From the NCBI RefSeq assembly GCF_003001815.1, contig NZ_PVMZ01000014.1:62001-126000 (forward strand): a stretch of 64,000 bases of DNA, given 5' to 3'. Below are positions 1 through 7,886 of the stretch, piece after piece. Position 1 is the first letter of the stretch. Every line of letters starts with the position of its first letter. The notes below the pieces were generated by a model. The model was not told the DNA's origin. It saw only the letters and a program-made list of their open reading frames with translations, and ran no database searches. The position numbers and the translations under genes were made by a program. This DNA comes from Actinoplanes italicus (lineage in GTDB: Bacteria > Actinomycetota > Actinomycetes > Mycobacteriales > Micromonosporaceae).

Positions 1-370
1 GTGACGTCACGGCGGAGGACAGGGCGGACGCGGAGACGTCGAGCGGGACGAACGCGCCCAGGGTGCCGTGCGCGACCAGGGCGTCGAGCAGCAGGCGGGT
101 CTTCTCGGACGAGCCGGAGCCGATTTCGACGAGGGTCTTCGCCTCAGTGGTACGAGCCACGGCGGCGGCGTGCTGCTCGAGGAGGGTCCGTTCGGTACGG
201 GTCGGGTAGTACTCCGTCAGCCGGGTGATCTCCTCGAAGAGTTCGCTGCCACGGGCGTCGTAGAACCACTTCGGCGGCAGCCAGCGGGGGTCGGCGGTGA
301 GGCCGGTCCGCACGTCGGCGCGCAGTTCACGAGCCAGGTAGTCGTCGTTCAGGTGCTGGTCCAGGGTCAC
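1..370 (-). CDS. egtD: L-histidine N-alpha-methyltransferase EgtD (3' part missing)
   Basis: EgtD methylates the alpha-amino group of histidine three times with SAM to give hercynine, the first committed step of ergothioneine synthesis in the cytoplasm. About 123 of the usual roughly 320 residues are present; the rest lies beyond the left edge. Visible are the N-terminal segment WLPPKWFYDARGSELFEEIT and the SAM-binding stretch LVEIGSGSSEKTRLLL, both typical of EgtD. The GTG start is preceded by AAAGGTG about eight bases upstream and lies 27 bases after the egtC stop. It is the last egt gene visible; a desulfurase egtE could lie further left. Confidence 0.93.
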   Translation of the reverse strand, partial: MTLDQHLNDDYLARELRADVRTGLTADPRWLPPKWFYDARGSELFEEITRLTEYYPTRTERTLLEQHAAAVARTTEAKTLVEIGSGSSEKTRLLLDALVAHGTLGAFVPLDVSASALSSAVTS

Positions 371-397
371 GGTCGAACACCTTTCACCGGGGGTTTC

Positions 398-1138
398 CTA
401 CAGCGGGGTGGTCTCCACCTGGGTGGCGGTGGCCACGACCAGGTGGCCGTCGGGCACCGGCTCCCAGGCCGGTCCGGGGTCGAGCGGTTCGGAGCTGATC
501 AGGGTCGAGTCGCGGAGTCTCCGCACCGACAGCGCGTGGCCGAGGGTTGTCGCGATCATCTGAGCGCCGTCGCTGAGCAGCAGGTTCAGGCGGGAGCCGG
601 GCGCGGCGGCGGCCACCTCGCCCACCACGGTGGCGACGGCCTTCGACGCGGGCTCGCCGGCGCGCAGCTTCGCCCGTACCAAAGCCCAGATCGTTGCGGA
701 GTCGGTGGGTGCGTCAAGGGTGAGGAGATCCTCGACCGGGAGGTCACGCGCCTGCGCGGCGATGGCCGAAGGCCAGCCGCGGACCACGCCGTTGTGGCTG
801 AAGAGCCACCGGCCGTCGGTGAACGGCGCCGCCGCCGTCTCGACCACCGGGAGGCCGACGGTGGCCGAGCGGACCGCCGCCAGGATCGCCGGGGACGAGG
901 TGGCGGCGGCCAGCGCGGGCAGGGAGGCATCGGTCCAGATCGGCATGGCGCTGCGGTAACGCACCGGGGCCTCGGCGCCGGCCGGCCACCAGCCGACCCC
1001 GAAGCCGTCGGCGTTGACGGTTCCTCCGCCGCGCATGTCGCGCGGCGCCCATGCTTGCGTGGCCAGGGCGTGCGGAGGATCGAAGATCAGATTCCGCAGC
1101 GGTACGGGCGGACCGAGGTACCCGAGATGCCGGCACAT
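398..1138 (-). CDS. egtC: gamma-glutamyl-hercynylcysteine sulfoxide hydrolase EgtC
   Basis: EgtC is a class II (Ntn) glutamine amidotransferase-like enzyme that removes the gamma-glutamyl group from the sulfoxide made by EgtB. The protein has 246 residues and begins MCRHLGYLGP, so Cys2 becomes the N-terminal nucleophile after Met removal. The GTVNADGFGVGW segment, LFSHNGVV and LLLSDG follow the family pattern. The ATG shares one base with the egtB TGA (TGATG), so the two are translationally coupled. Confidence 0.95.
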   Translation of the reverse strand: MCRHLGYLGPPVPLRNLIFDPPHALATQAWAPRDMRGGGTVNADGFGVGWWPAGAEAPVRYRSAMPIWTDASLPALAAATSSPAILAAVRSATVGLPVVETAAAPFTDGRWLFSHNGVVRGWPSAIAAQARDLPVEDLLTLDAPTDSATIWALVRAKLRAGEPASKAVATVVGEVAAAAPGSRLNLLLSDGAQMIATTLGHALSVRRLRDSTLISSEPLDPGPAWEPVPDGHLVVATATQVETTPL

Positions 1139-2427
1139 CAGGCGTCCCGCGCGCAGCGGAATCCGCTGAAGATCTGTCGCCTGATCGGGTGATCCCAGTT
1201 ACGGAAGGTGCCCCGGCAGGCGGCCGCGTCGGTGCCGAACGAGCCGCCGCGCAGTACCCGGTAGTCACCGCCGAAGAACACCTCCGAGTACTCCCGGTAG
1301 GGGAACGCCGAGAACCCCGGGTAACCGTGGAACCCGGACGACGTCCACTCCCAGACGTCGCCGATGAGCTGGTGAACGCCCTGCGGGGAGGCGCCGTCCG
1401 GGTAGGCGCCGGCCGGTGCCGGGCTGAGGTGCCGCTGTCCCAGGTTGGCGTGTCGCGGGCCGGGCGGGTCGTCGCCCCACGGGTATCGGCGGGAGCGTCC
1501 GGTCGCCGGGTCCCAGCGGGCGGCCTTCTCCCACTCAGCCTCGGTGGGCAGGCGTTTCCCGGCCCAGGCGGCGTAGGCCTCGGCCTCGTAGAAGCAGACG
1601 TGAACGACCGGTTCGTCCGGGTTGACCGGTTCGACGCGGCCGAACCTGTTGTAGAGCCAGCCGTCCCGGTCACGGATCCAGTGCAGGGGCGCGGTCAGGT
1701 TCGCCTTCTGACGGTGCTGCCGGCCGCGCTCGCTCCACCAGCGGGGGTCGTCGTAGCCGCCGGCGTCCATGAACGCCAGGTACTGACCGTTCGTGATCGG
1801 GGCCGCGTCGATCCAGAAGGCGGGGACGTCGACCGGGTGCGCCGGACGTTCGTTGTCCAGCGCCCAGGGCTCGGTGTCCGTACCCATGGTGAATCTGCCC
1901 TGCTCGATGAGCACCTCGCCGGTCACTCTCGCCCGCGGCGACGGTGGCGCCGGCGCCGTGAGGACCGCGGGACCGGTCCGCAGCTGGTGCGTGGCCAGCA
2001 TGGTCTCGTCGTGTTGCTGTTCGTGCTGGACGATCATGCCGAACGCGAACCCGCCGTCCACGAGCCGCTGCCCCCGGTCGAAGCGCACCCGGTCGAGCAC
2101 GTCGAGCACCTTGTCCCGCACCTGTGCCGTGTAGGCGCGGGCCTCCACCGGGTTGAGCAGCGGCAACGCCGGCCGGTCACTGCGGGCGTGCTTGAAGGCG
2201 TCGTAGAGCTCGTCAATGTCCTGGCGGACCGGGTCGCGGCCGCCGACGTCCCGGACCAGCCAGAGTTCCTCCTGGTTGCCGACGTGCGCCAGGTCCCAGA
2301 CGAGCGGGGACATCAGTGGCGAGTGCTGCCGGGTCAGATCGTCCTCGTCGACGGTGTCGGTGAGCAGCGCGGTCCGCGCACGGGCGCGCTCCAAATGGGC
2401 GGCGATCTCCAACCTCAGGTCGGTCAT
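1138..2427 (-). CDS. egtB: hercynine oxygenase (sulfoxide synthase) EgtB
   Basis: EgtB is a non-heme iron enzyme that joins gamma-glutamylcysteine to hercynine with oxygen. From the chosen start it has 429 residues: an N-terminal DinB-like helical domain (about 10-150) and a C-terminal formylglycine-generating-enzyme-like domain (about 190-429, with TNGQYLAFMDAGGY and RGGSFGTDAAACRGTFRNWD). The iron-binding histidines are visible as His48 (LAHVGNQEE) and His135 and His139 in QHEQQHDE, matching the three-His site of mycobacterial EgtB. The reading frame is open 36 codons further upstream, but the ATG at 2427 has a perfect AAAGGAGG about six bases before it and matches the normal protein start. 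It overlaps the stop of the small upstream ORF by ATGA. Confidence 0.95.
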   Translation of the reverse strand: MTDLRLEIAAHLERARARTALLTDTVDEDDLTRQHSPLMSPLVWDLAHVGNQEELWLVRDVGGRDPVRQDIDELYDAFKHARSDRPALPLLNPVEARAYTAQVRDKVLDVLDRVRFDRGQRLVDGGFAFGMIVQHEQQHDETMLATHQLRTGPAVLTAPAPPSPRARVTGEVLIEQGRFTMGTDTEPWALDNERPAHPVDVPAFWIDAAPITNGQYLAFMDAGGYDDPRWWSERGRQHRQKANLTAPLHWIRDRDGWLYNRFGRVEPVNPDEPVVHVCFYEAEAYAAWAGKRLPTEAEWEKAARWDPATGRSRRYPWGDDPPGPRHANLGQRHLSPAPAGAYPDGASPQGVHQLIGDVWEWTSSGFHGYPGFSAFPYREYSEVFFGGDYRVLRGGSFGTDAAACRGTFRNWDHPIRRQIFSGFRCARDA

Positions 2428-2598
2428 GCTGTGCCTCCTTTCGCATGCCCTCCCGGCCCTCGCCCCCGGCGTTCCCGGGCCGGTGCGGCGGGCTGCCGCT
2501 CGGTGCAGTCGGTCATGCTGTGCCCCCTTTCGCATGCCCTCCCGGCCCTCGCCCCCGGCGTTCCCGGGCCGGTGCGGCGGGCTGCCGCTCGGTGCAGT
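2421..2598. repeat. two tandem copies of an 89-bp unit at the egtA-egtB junction
   Basis: Copies at 2421-2509 and 2510-2598, followed by a third partial start at 2599-2606. The full copies differ at one base by eye (T at 2436, C at 2525), and that base lies in the Shine-Dalgarno of the following ORF. The 89-bp period is not a multiple of three, but the ATGA overlap resets the frame, so each unit encodes the same peptide. Near identity suggests a recent duplication or ongoing homogenisation. Confidence 0.95.
2424..2516 (-). CDS. 30-codon small ORF, copy 2 (adjacent to egtB)
   Basis: A 30-residue ORF (MTDCTERQPAAPARERRGRG followed by PGGHAKGGTA) whose ATG overlaps the stop of copy 1 and whose TGA overlaps the egtB ATG, both as ATGA. 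It is identical in protein sequence to copy 1. Its Shine-Dalgarno is AAAGGGGG, one base different from the AAAGGAGG before egtB. The peptide is basic and Pro/Gly-rich with no recognised domain. It may be a real peptide, or only a relay that carries ribosomes from egtA to egtB. Confidence 0.45.
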   Translation of the reverse strand: MTDCTERQPAAPARERRGRGPGGHAKGGTA

Positions 2599-2605
2599 CG
2601 GTCAT
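2513..2605 (-). CDS. 30-codon small ORF, copy 1 (adjacent to egtA)
   Basis: First of two identical 30-residue ORFs between egtA and egtB. Its ATG overlaps the egtA TGA (ATGA) and its own TGA overlaps the ATG of copy 2, giving an unbroken egtA-sORF-sORF-egtB coupling chain. The sequence AAGGGAT lies about five bases before the ATG. The first nine bases (ATGACCGAC) equal the first nine of egtB, which probably provided the homology for the duplication. No family is recognised. Confidence 0.45.
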   Translation of the reverse strand: MTDCTERQPAAPARERRGRGPGGHAKGGTA

Positions 2606-3882
2606 GCGGGGATCCCTTCTCTTGTGGCGGCATGGTGCAGCCGGCGGGCGACGATGCCGGTGACCCGGTCCTGGACGGCCGGCGGGAGGCCGGTGCGGTC
2701 CAGGTGGCGGCAGGCCAGGTCGGCGAGGGCCGCTGCCGCCTCGCGAACCGGATGGTCGGCCAGGCCGAACCGGGCCGCGGCGTCCCATCGGCCGGCCGCC
2801 GGTGCCGCCAGCTCGCGAGCCCTCCCGGTGAGCTCGTCGTCGGCGAGCAGCGCCGTCACCACGGCGGCCGGGGCGATCCACTCCTCGCCGGGCTGCGTGT
2901 CGAGGTAGCGGACCTCCAGGTAGCCGCGTGGTCGTACCGGCGGAAACAGGGTGTTGAGGTGATAGTCGAGATCGGCGACGGTGGGCGGCCGGGTGATCGG
3001 ATCGGTCAGCACCGGTGGCCGCAACCGTCGCGGGCCGATGCGCCGGGTGCCGATCCGCCCGGAACCGGCCGGTCCGCCCTCGACGGCGCCGGCCTCGATC
3101 CAGTCGGCCATGGTGACGCCGGGCGGGACGTCCCACCTGCCGTTCTCACGCCGCACGCACAGCAGCGGCGCCTCGAGTGCGTAGTGTGCCCAGCTCACGG
3201 CCGGGTCGGCGGACGACGGGACGGGACCGGCCCGCCGGGCGTCGATGCCGTGCCAGGCGGCCGTCCGCGCCGACGCCCACCCCGGCCGGGGCGAGTTGGC
3301 GAAGAGTGCCAGCAGGGCCGGGCCGGCCTCGTGCAGTACCGCCCACCGGGCCGGGATCTGATGCGGTTCGCCCGCGTCGAGGCAGACCTGCAGGCCGGCC
3401 GTGCCGCCCATCATGGTGTGCCCGGCATCGTCGAAGGCGCGTTCCATCGCCGCGTAACGCGGGGTGTTCAGAATGCGGCGGGGTTTCCGATACGGATCGA
3501 GGCCCTGATCCCCCAGCACGATGCCGCTGCCGGCCAGGACATCGGCCAGGACCAGCCGGTCGGACTCGACCGCGGCGTGCAGCTCGGCGAGGGAGCCGGC
3601 CGGGGCCGAGGAGATCTCGACCTGTCCGCCCGGTTCGACGGTGACGGTGCCGCCCCCGGGCAACGGCACGGGATGCGGGTTGCCGAGAGCCACCGGTGCG
3701 TGAACGCCCAGTGCCTCGGCCAGGTCGCCGGGCCGCAGGTACGCGGACGGGTCGGCGGCCCTATGTGTGGTCCACTCCAGTTCGGCGCCGACCTGTCGCG
3801 GTGGCCCGGTCTTGAAGCAGATGCCGGTTATGTGCTCGATCGCCTCAGCGGTCCGTCGGAGGACCCGGTCAGCCGAACCCAT
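2602..3882 (-). CDS. egtA: glutamate-cysteine ligase EgtA
   Basis: EgtA makes gamma-glutamylcysteine, the sulfur donor used by EgtB. The 426-residue protein fits the GCS2-like ligase family: VGAELEWTTH near residue 30, GGQVEISSAP near 85, and LEVRYLDTQPGEEW near 320 are the typical metal- and substrate-binding stretches. The ATG at 3882 follows GGGGGAG closely. It is the first gene of the egt operon, divergent from the GH3 gene, so the operon promoter should lie in 3883-4085. Confidence 0.93.
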   Translation of the reverse strand: MGSADRVLRRTAEAIEHITGICFKTGPPRQVGAELEWTTHRAADPSAYLRPGDLAEALGVHAPVALGNPHPVPLPGGGTVTVEPGGQVEISSAPAGSLAELHAAVESDRLVLADVLAGSGIVLGDQGLDPYRKPRRILNTPRYAAMERAFDDAGHTMMGGTAGLQVCLDAGEPHQIPARWAVLHEAGPALLALFANSPRPGWASARTAAWHGIDARRAGPVPSSADPAVSWAHYALEAPLLCVRRENGRWDVPPGVTMADWIEAGAVEGGPAGSGRIGTRRIGPRRLRPPVLTDPITRPPTVADLDYHLNTLFPPVRPRGYLEVRYLDTQPGEEWIAPAAVVTALLADDELTGRARELAAPAAGRWDAAARFGLADHPVREAAAALADLACRHLDRTGLPPAVQDRVTGIVARRLHHAATREGIPA

Positions 3883-4018
3883 ACTCCCCCTACAATCACA
3901 GCGAGTAATCTACAGATCTCTCTGCGTCCGATCCGGTTAGGACCTTACCGGCACCCCCTGACATTCGCCTCCCTTCAAGAGTTCCACGGAGATGAAGTTC
4001 CGGAACCGTAGCGGGGTG

Positions 4019-4034
4019 CCGGAACCGGTTCCGG
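4019..4034. promoter_or_regulatory. 16-bp perfect palindrome in the egtA/GH3 divergent region
   Basis: CCGGAACCGGTTCCGG is a perfect 16-bp palindrome about 50 bases before the GH3 start, in the 203-base spacer between two divergent genes. A partial copy (CCGGAACCG) lies at 4000-4008. Spacing and symmetry fit an operator for a LacI-like or similar dimeric regulator of the glucosidase. No regulator gene is adjacent, so the partner is unknown. Confidence 0.45.
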
Positions 4035-4085
4035 ACGTGGAAGACTCGCAACCGTTCGTGTTCGGCAGACCCCTCGGAGAAACGC

Positions 4086-6329
4086 ATGCCCTTGCCATAT
4101 CAGGACTCCTCGCTCCCCGTGCGTGAGCGTGTGGAGGATCTGCTGGGCCGAATGACGCTGCCCGAGAAGGTCGGCCAGATGCTTCAACTGGACGCCCGCC
4201 AGGACCTCTCGGAGATCGTCCTCGACAAGCTCGCCGGATCGATCCTGCACACCTCACCGGCCAAACTCGTCGAGGCCGCGGAGCTCACCGCCCGGACCCG
4301 GCTGCGGATCCCGCTGATCACCGCCGAGGACTGCATCCACGGCCACGCCTTCTGGCCCGGCGCCACGGTCTTCCCGACCCAGCTCGCCATGGCCGCCACC
4401 TGGGACCCGGCGCTGGTCGAGCGGGTCGCCCGGGCCACCGCGGTCGAGGCCGCCGCCACCGGCGTGCACTGGACGTTCTCGCCGGTGCTGTGCATCGCCC
4501 GCGACCTGCGCTGGGGCCGGGTCGACGAGACGTTCGGCGAAGACCCGTTCCTGATCGGCGAGCTCGGTGCCGCCATGATCCGCGGATACCAGGGCGAGGG
4601 CCTCACCGACCCGACCGCGATCCTGGCCACCGCCAAGCACTTCGCCGGATACTCCGAGACGCAGGGCGGCCGCGACGCCAGCGAGGCCGACATCAGCCGG
4701 CGCAAGCTGCGCTCGTGGTTCCTCCCGCCGTTCGAGCGGGCCGCCGCCGAGGGCTGCCGGGTCTTCATGCTCGGCTACCAGTCGATGGACGGCGTGCCGA
4801 TCACGGCCAACAAGTGGCTGCTCAACGACGTGCTCAAGGAGGAGTGGGGCTTCACCGGCACCCTCGTCACCGACTGGGACAACGTGGGCCGGATGGTCTG
4901 GGAGCAGAAGGTCTGCGCCGACTACGCCGAGGCCGCCGCGGTCGCCGTCAAGGCCGGCAACGACCTGATCATGACGACACCGGCCTTCTTCGAGGGCGCC
5001 CAGGAGGCGATCCGGCGCGGCGTTCTGGGTGAGGAGGACATCGATGCCGCGGTACGGCGAATCCTGCGCCTGAAGTTCGAGCTGGGCCTCTTCGAGAACC
5101 CGCGTACGCCGGACGCCGCCCGCCAGGCGGAGGTGATCGGCAACGCCGGGCACACCGCGCTCAACCTGGAGACCGCCCGCCGGTCGCTCGTCCTGCTGCG
5201 CAACGAAGGCGTACTCCCGCTCCCGGCTTCTTCGCCCGCGTCGAAGCGCATCGCGCTGCTCGGCCCCAACGCCGACGACGTGTCCACGCAGCTCGGCGAC
5301 TGGGCCGGCGACTCCGGTCAGGTCGACTGGATGCCCGACGGCCACCCGCGGGAGCTCACCTCCACCGTCCTCGACGGCCTGCGTGACCTGCTGCCCGACG
5401 GATGGACGCTCGACTTCGACCCGGCCGTCGAGATCGAGCGCCTCGTGCCCGACCCGGAGGGCGAGACGTTCCCCGACGGGCAGCCCCGTCCGCCGATCTC
5501 GGTGGGCGTGCCCGCCGACCCGGCCCGCGTCGCCGCCGCGGCGGCCACCGCTGCCGCCGCCGACTACGCGATCGTGGTCGTCGGCGACACCGTCAACCTC
5601 AACGGCGAGCACAAGTCCACCGCCACCCTCGAGCTTCAGGGCGGCCAGATCGCGCTGCTCGACGCGGTCGCGGCCACCGGCACGCCGATGATCGTCGTCC
5701 TGATCGACGGCAAGCCGCACGCGCTGCCCGAGTCCGCGCTCGGCGCGGCCGCGATCGTGCAGGCCTTCAACCCGGGCATGCGCGGCGGTCAGGCCATCGC
5801 CGAGCTGCTCCTCGGCCTGATCGAGCCGGCCGGGCGGATGCCGATCTCGGCGGCCCGGCACGCGGGACAGCAGCCGGTCTTCTACAACCAGACCCGCGGG
5901 CAGCACGGCTCCCGCTACGCGGACCTCACGCAGGACCCGCTGTTCGCCTTCGGTGAGGGCCTCAGCTACACCACGGTCACCTACGACGGGCTGAGCATCG
6001 AGGAGCCCGACGTGGCGGCCGACGGGGTGGTCCGGGCCACCGTGCGGCTCAGCAACACCGGGGAGCGGCCCGCGCTGGAGACCGTGCAGGTCTACGTCAG
6101 CGACCTGGTCACCAGCGTCACCTGGGCCAGCCGGGAGCTCAAGACGTACCGGCAGGTGACGGTCGCGCCGGGCGAGAGCGTCACGGTGAGCGTCGAGGTG
6201 CCGGCCGCGGACTGCACGCTGGTCGACGCCGACGGGCGGCGGGTCGTCGAAGCCGGTGACTTCGAGCTGCTGGTCGGCCCGAACTCACGGCCGTCGGCGC
6301 TGCTCGCCGCGAAGTTCCGGATCTCCTGA
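4086..6329 (+). CDS. glycoside hydrolase family 3 beta-glucosidase-like protein (BglX type)
   Basis: Retaining exo-glycosidase that would release glucose or xylose from the non-reducing ends of oligosaccharides. The 747 residues show the GH3 N-terminal barrel (about 10-330) with FGEDPFLIG, KHFAGYSETQGGRDASEADI and the nucleophile Asp263 in GTLVTDWDN, then the GH3 C-terminal domain (about 360-600) and a fibronectin III-like domain (about 640-745). There is no signal peptide, so it probably acts in the cytoplasm on imported oligosaccharides. A GGAGA motif precedes the ATG. No sugar transporter is adjacent. Exact substrate cannot be told from sequence. Confidence 0.93.
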   Translation: MPLPYQDSSLPVRERVEDLLGRMTLPEKVGQMLQLDARQDLSEIVLDKLAGSILHTSPAKLVEAAELTARTRLRIPLITAEDCIHGHAFWPGATVFPTQLAMAATWDPALVERVARATAVEAAATGVHWTFSPVLCIARDLRWGRVDETFGEDPFLIGELGAAMIRGYQGEGLTDPTAILATAKHFAGYSETQGGRDASEADISRRKLRSWFLPPFERAAAEGCRVFMLGYQSMDGVPITANKWLLNDVLKEEWGFTGTLVTDWDNVGRMVWEQKVCADYAEAAAVAVKAGNDLIMTTPAFFEGAQEAIRRGVLGEEDIDAAVRRILRLKFELGLFENPRTPDAARQAEVIGNAGHTALNLETARRSLVLLRNEGVLPLPASSPASKRIALLGPNADDVSTQLGDWAGDSGQVDWMPDGHPRELTSTVLDGLRDLLPDGWTLDFDPAVEIERLVPDPEGETFPDGQPRPPISVGVPADPARVAAAAATAAAADYAIVVVGDTVNLNGEHKSTATLELQGGQIALLDAVAATGTPMIVVLIDGKPHALPESALGAAAIVQAFNPGMRGGQAIAELLLGLIEPAGRMPISAARHAGQQPVFYNQTRGQHGSRYADLTQDPLFAFGEGLSYTTVTYDGLSIEEPDVAADGVVRATVRLSNTGERPALETVQVYVSDLVTSVTWASRELKTYRQVTVAPGESVTVSVEVPAADCTLVDADGRRVVEAGDFELLVGPNSRPSALLAAKFRIS

Positions 6330-6332
6330 CTC

Positions 6333-7007
6333 CTACGGCCGGGGGACCCCCGCGAATACGCTCTGCCGGAACCAGTCCGGCAGAGCGCGGCGGAGGTTCT
6401 CCGGCCCCTGGAAGGCCAGTTCCCCGGAGCGCAGCCCGGAGGCCCACGAGCGTTCGCCCCGCCACACGTCGACGAGGCAGCGCAGATCGGCGGTCACCAG
6501 CACGTCGACGTCGTGGCCGGGATCGACGTCACAGACGTCCACCTCGGCCGGAGTGATCACCAGCCACCAGTCCCGGGCCCTGGTCAGCGCACCCGGGAAC
6601 CGGAACTGGAGCACCGTCCGCCGCGGCGGCACCGCCCCGTGATCGACCGAGCGGTGCATGTCCCACAGCAGCAGCTTCGGGTCCAGGTCACGGTCGCCCA
6701 GCTCGGGAATCCACCGGGTGCCCCACTCACCGAGCGCCACCACGATCGGCTGAAGCTCCCGGCCGGCGGTGGTCAGCTCGTACTCCACCTCGGCGCCCGA
6801 CTCACGCCGCTCCACCACCCCCGCAGCCGCCAGCTGCTGCAACCGCCGGGACAGCAGCGTGGGCGACATCCGCGGCAGGCCACGGCGCAGGTCGTTGAAT
6901 CGGCGGCTGCCCAGGATCAACTCGCGGATCACGAGGATCGTCCATCGTTCGTCCAGCAGCTCCATCGCCTTCGCGACCGGGCAGAACTGCCCGTACGACG
7001 CACCCAT
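6333..7007 (-). CDS. HxlR-family winged-helix regulator with C-terminal SCP2-like half
   Basis: Residues 1-100 form a HxlR winged helix: GQFCPVAKAMELLDERWTIL, then SRRFNDLRRGLPRMSPTLLS and the wing EYELTTAGRELQP. A cysteine at position 9 is where redox-sensing HxlR proteins carry theirs. Residues about 120-224 resemble the SCP2-like or MmyB-like tail seen in many actinobacterial HxlR proteins of this length. It is divergent from the methyltransferase gene at 7088 and probably controls it and itself through the inverted repeat between them. Three bases separate its stop from the convergent GH3 stop. Confidence 0.9.
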   Translation of the reverse strand: MGASYGQFCPVAKAMELLDERWTILVIRELILGSRRFNDLRRGLPRMSPTLLSRRLQQLAAAGVVERRESGAEVEYELTTAGRELQPIVVALGEWGTRWIPELGDRDLDPKLLLWDMHRSVDHGAVPPRRTVLQFRFPGALTRARDWWLVITPAEVDVCDVDPGHDVDVLVTADLRCLVDVWRGERSWASGLRSGELAFQGPENLRRALPDWFRQSVFAGVPRP

Positions 7008-7029
7008 GCGGCAATCCCCTCACCCTCAG

Positions 7030-7058
7030 TCGGCGGTACACATCGTGTACTAGGCCGA
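7030..7058. promoter_or_regulatory. putative HxlR operator
   Basis: GTACAC-ATC-GTGTAC at 7036-7050 is a perfect 6-bp inverted repeat with a 3-base spacer. It lies between TCGGC (7030-7034) and GCCGA (7054-7058), which extends the symmetry with a two-base shift. It sits in the 80-base spacer between the divergent HxlR and methyltransferase genes, where HxlR proteins usually bind. Confidence 0.6.
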
Positions 7059-7087
7059 CCCCTCCGCGGATCCCTACTGTCGGTGAC

Positions 7088-7885
7088 ATGACGACAACTG
7101 TGAAGACCAAGCACCGTGCCATGTGGGCCTCCGGCGACTACCCGGCGGTCGCGTCCGAACTCGTCGCACCGCTCGGACCGGCCCTGGTCCAGGCGGTCGG
7201 CATCGGAAGGGGACAAGCCGTCCTCGACGTGGCGGCCGGCACTGGCAACGCGGCTATCGCCGCCGCACAGGCCGGCGCCACGGTCACCGCCAGTGATCTG
7301 ACACCGGAGCTGCTGGCCGTCGGCGAGAAGAACTCACCCGTACCGCTGACCTGGGTCGAAGCCGACGCCGAGGAGCTGCCCTTCGACACCGCCTCCTTCG
7401 ACGCGGTCATCTCCTGCATCGGCGTCATGTTCGCCCCGTTCCACACGGCCGCCGCGGCCGAGCTGCTGCGGGTGTGCCGTCCCGGCGGCAGCATCGGCCT
7501 GGCCAACTGGACGCCGCAGGGCTTCATCGGGCAGATGTTCGCGACGATGAAGCCGTACGCCGCCCCGCCGCCGCCCGGAGCACAGCCGCCGCCGCTGTGG
7601 GGCGACCCGGAGCACCTCGCGAACCTGCTCGGCGACGGCGTCACCGACGTGAGGGTGGAACGCCACGACCTGCGGGTAGGCCACTTCGGCACCGCCGCCG
7701 CGTTCCGCGACTACTTCAAGCACAACTACGGCCCGACGATCGCCGTCTACCGCAACATCGCCGACGACCCGGCCCGGGTGGCGGCCCTCGACGCCGAGCT
7801 GGTCGCCCTGGCGGAACGCCACGACGTGGGCGGCGGCGCCATGAACTGGGAGTACCTGATCTACACCGCCCGCCGCGCCGACTGA
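7088..7885 (+). CDS. class I SAM-dependent methyltransferase
   Basis: A 265-residue methyltransferase of the UbiE/Methyltransf_11-like type. Motif I is VLDVAAGTGNAA (residues 45-56), followed by VTASDLTPELL (motif II), a VEADAEELPF acidic loop, and RVCRPGGSIGLANWT (post-motif III). The substrate is unknown; proteins of this kind act on small molecules. Its divergent arrangement with an HxlR regulator suggests induction by a toxic or redox-active compound. Its stop is one base from the convergent acetyltransferase stop. Confidence 0.87.
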   Translation: MTTTVKTKHRAMWASGDYPAVASELVAPLGPALVQAVGIGRGQAVLDVAAGTGNAAIAAAQAGATVTASDLTPELLAVGEKNSPVPLTWVEADAEELPFDTASFDAVISCIGVMFAPFHTAAAAELLRVCRPGGSIGLANWTPQGFIGQMFATMKPYAAPPPPGAQPPPLWGDPEHLANLLGDGVTDVRVERHDLRVGHFGTAAAFRDYFKHNYGPTIAVYRNIADDPARVAALDAELVALAERHDVGGGAMNWEYLIYTARRAD

Positions 7886-7886
7886 T

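Noticed and set aside
1051..4011. Long plus-strand open frame opposite egtC, egtB and egtA
   Set aside because: Shadow of the egt genes, and it runs through the tandem repeat and the egtA promoter side without any protein-like feature.
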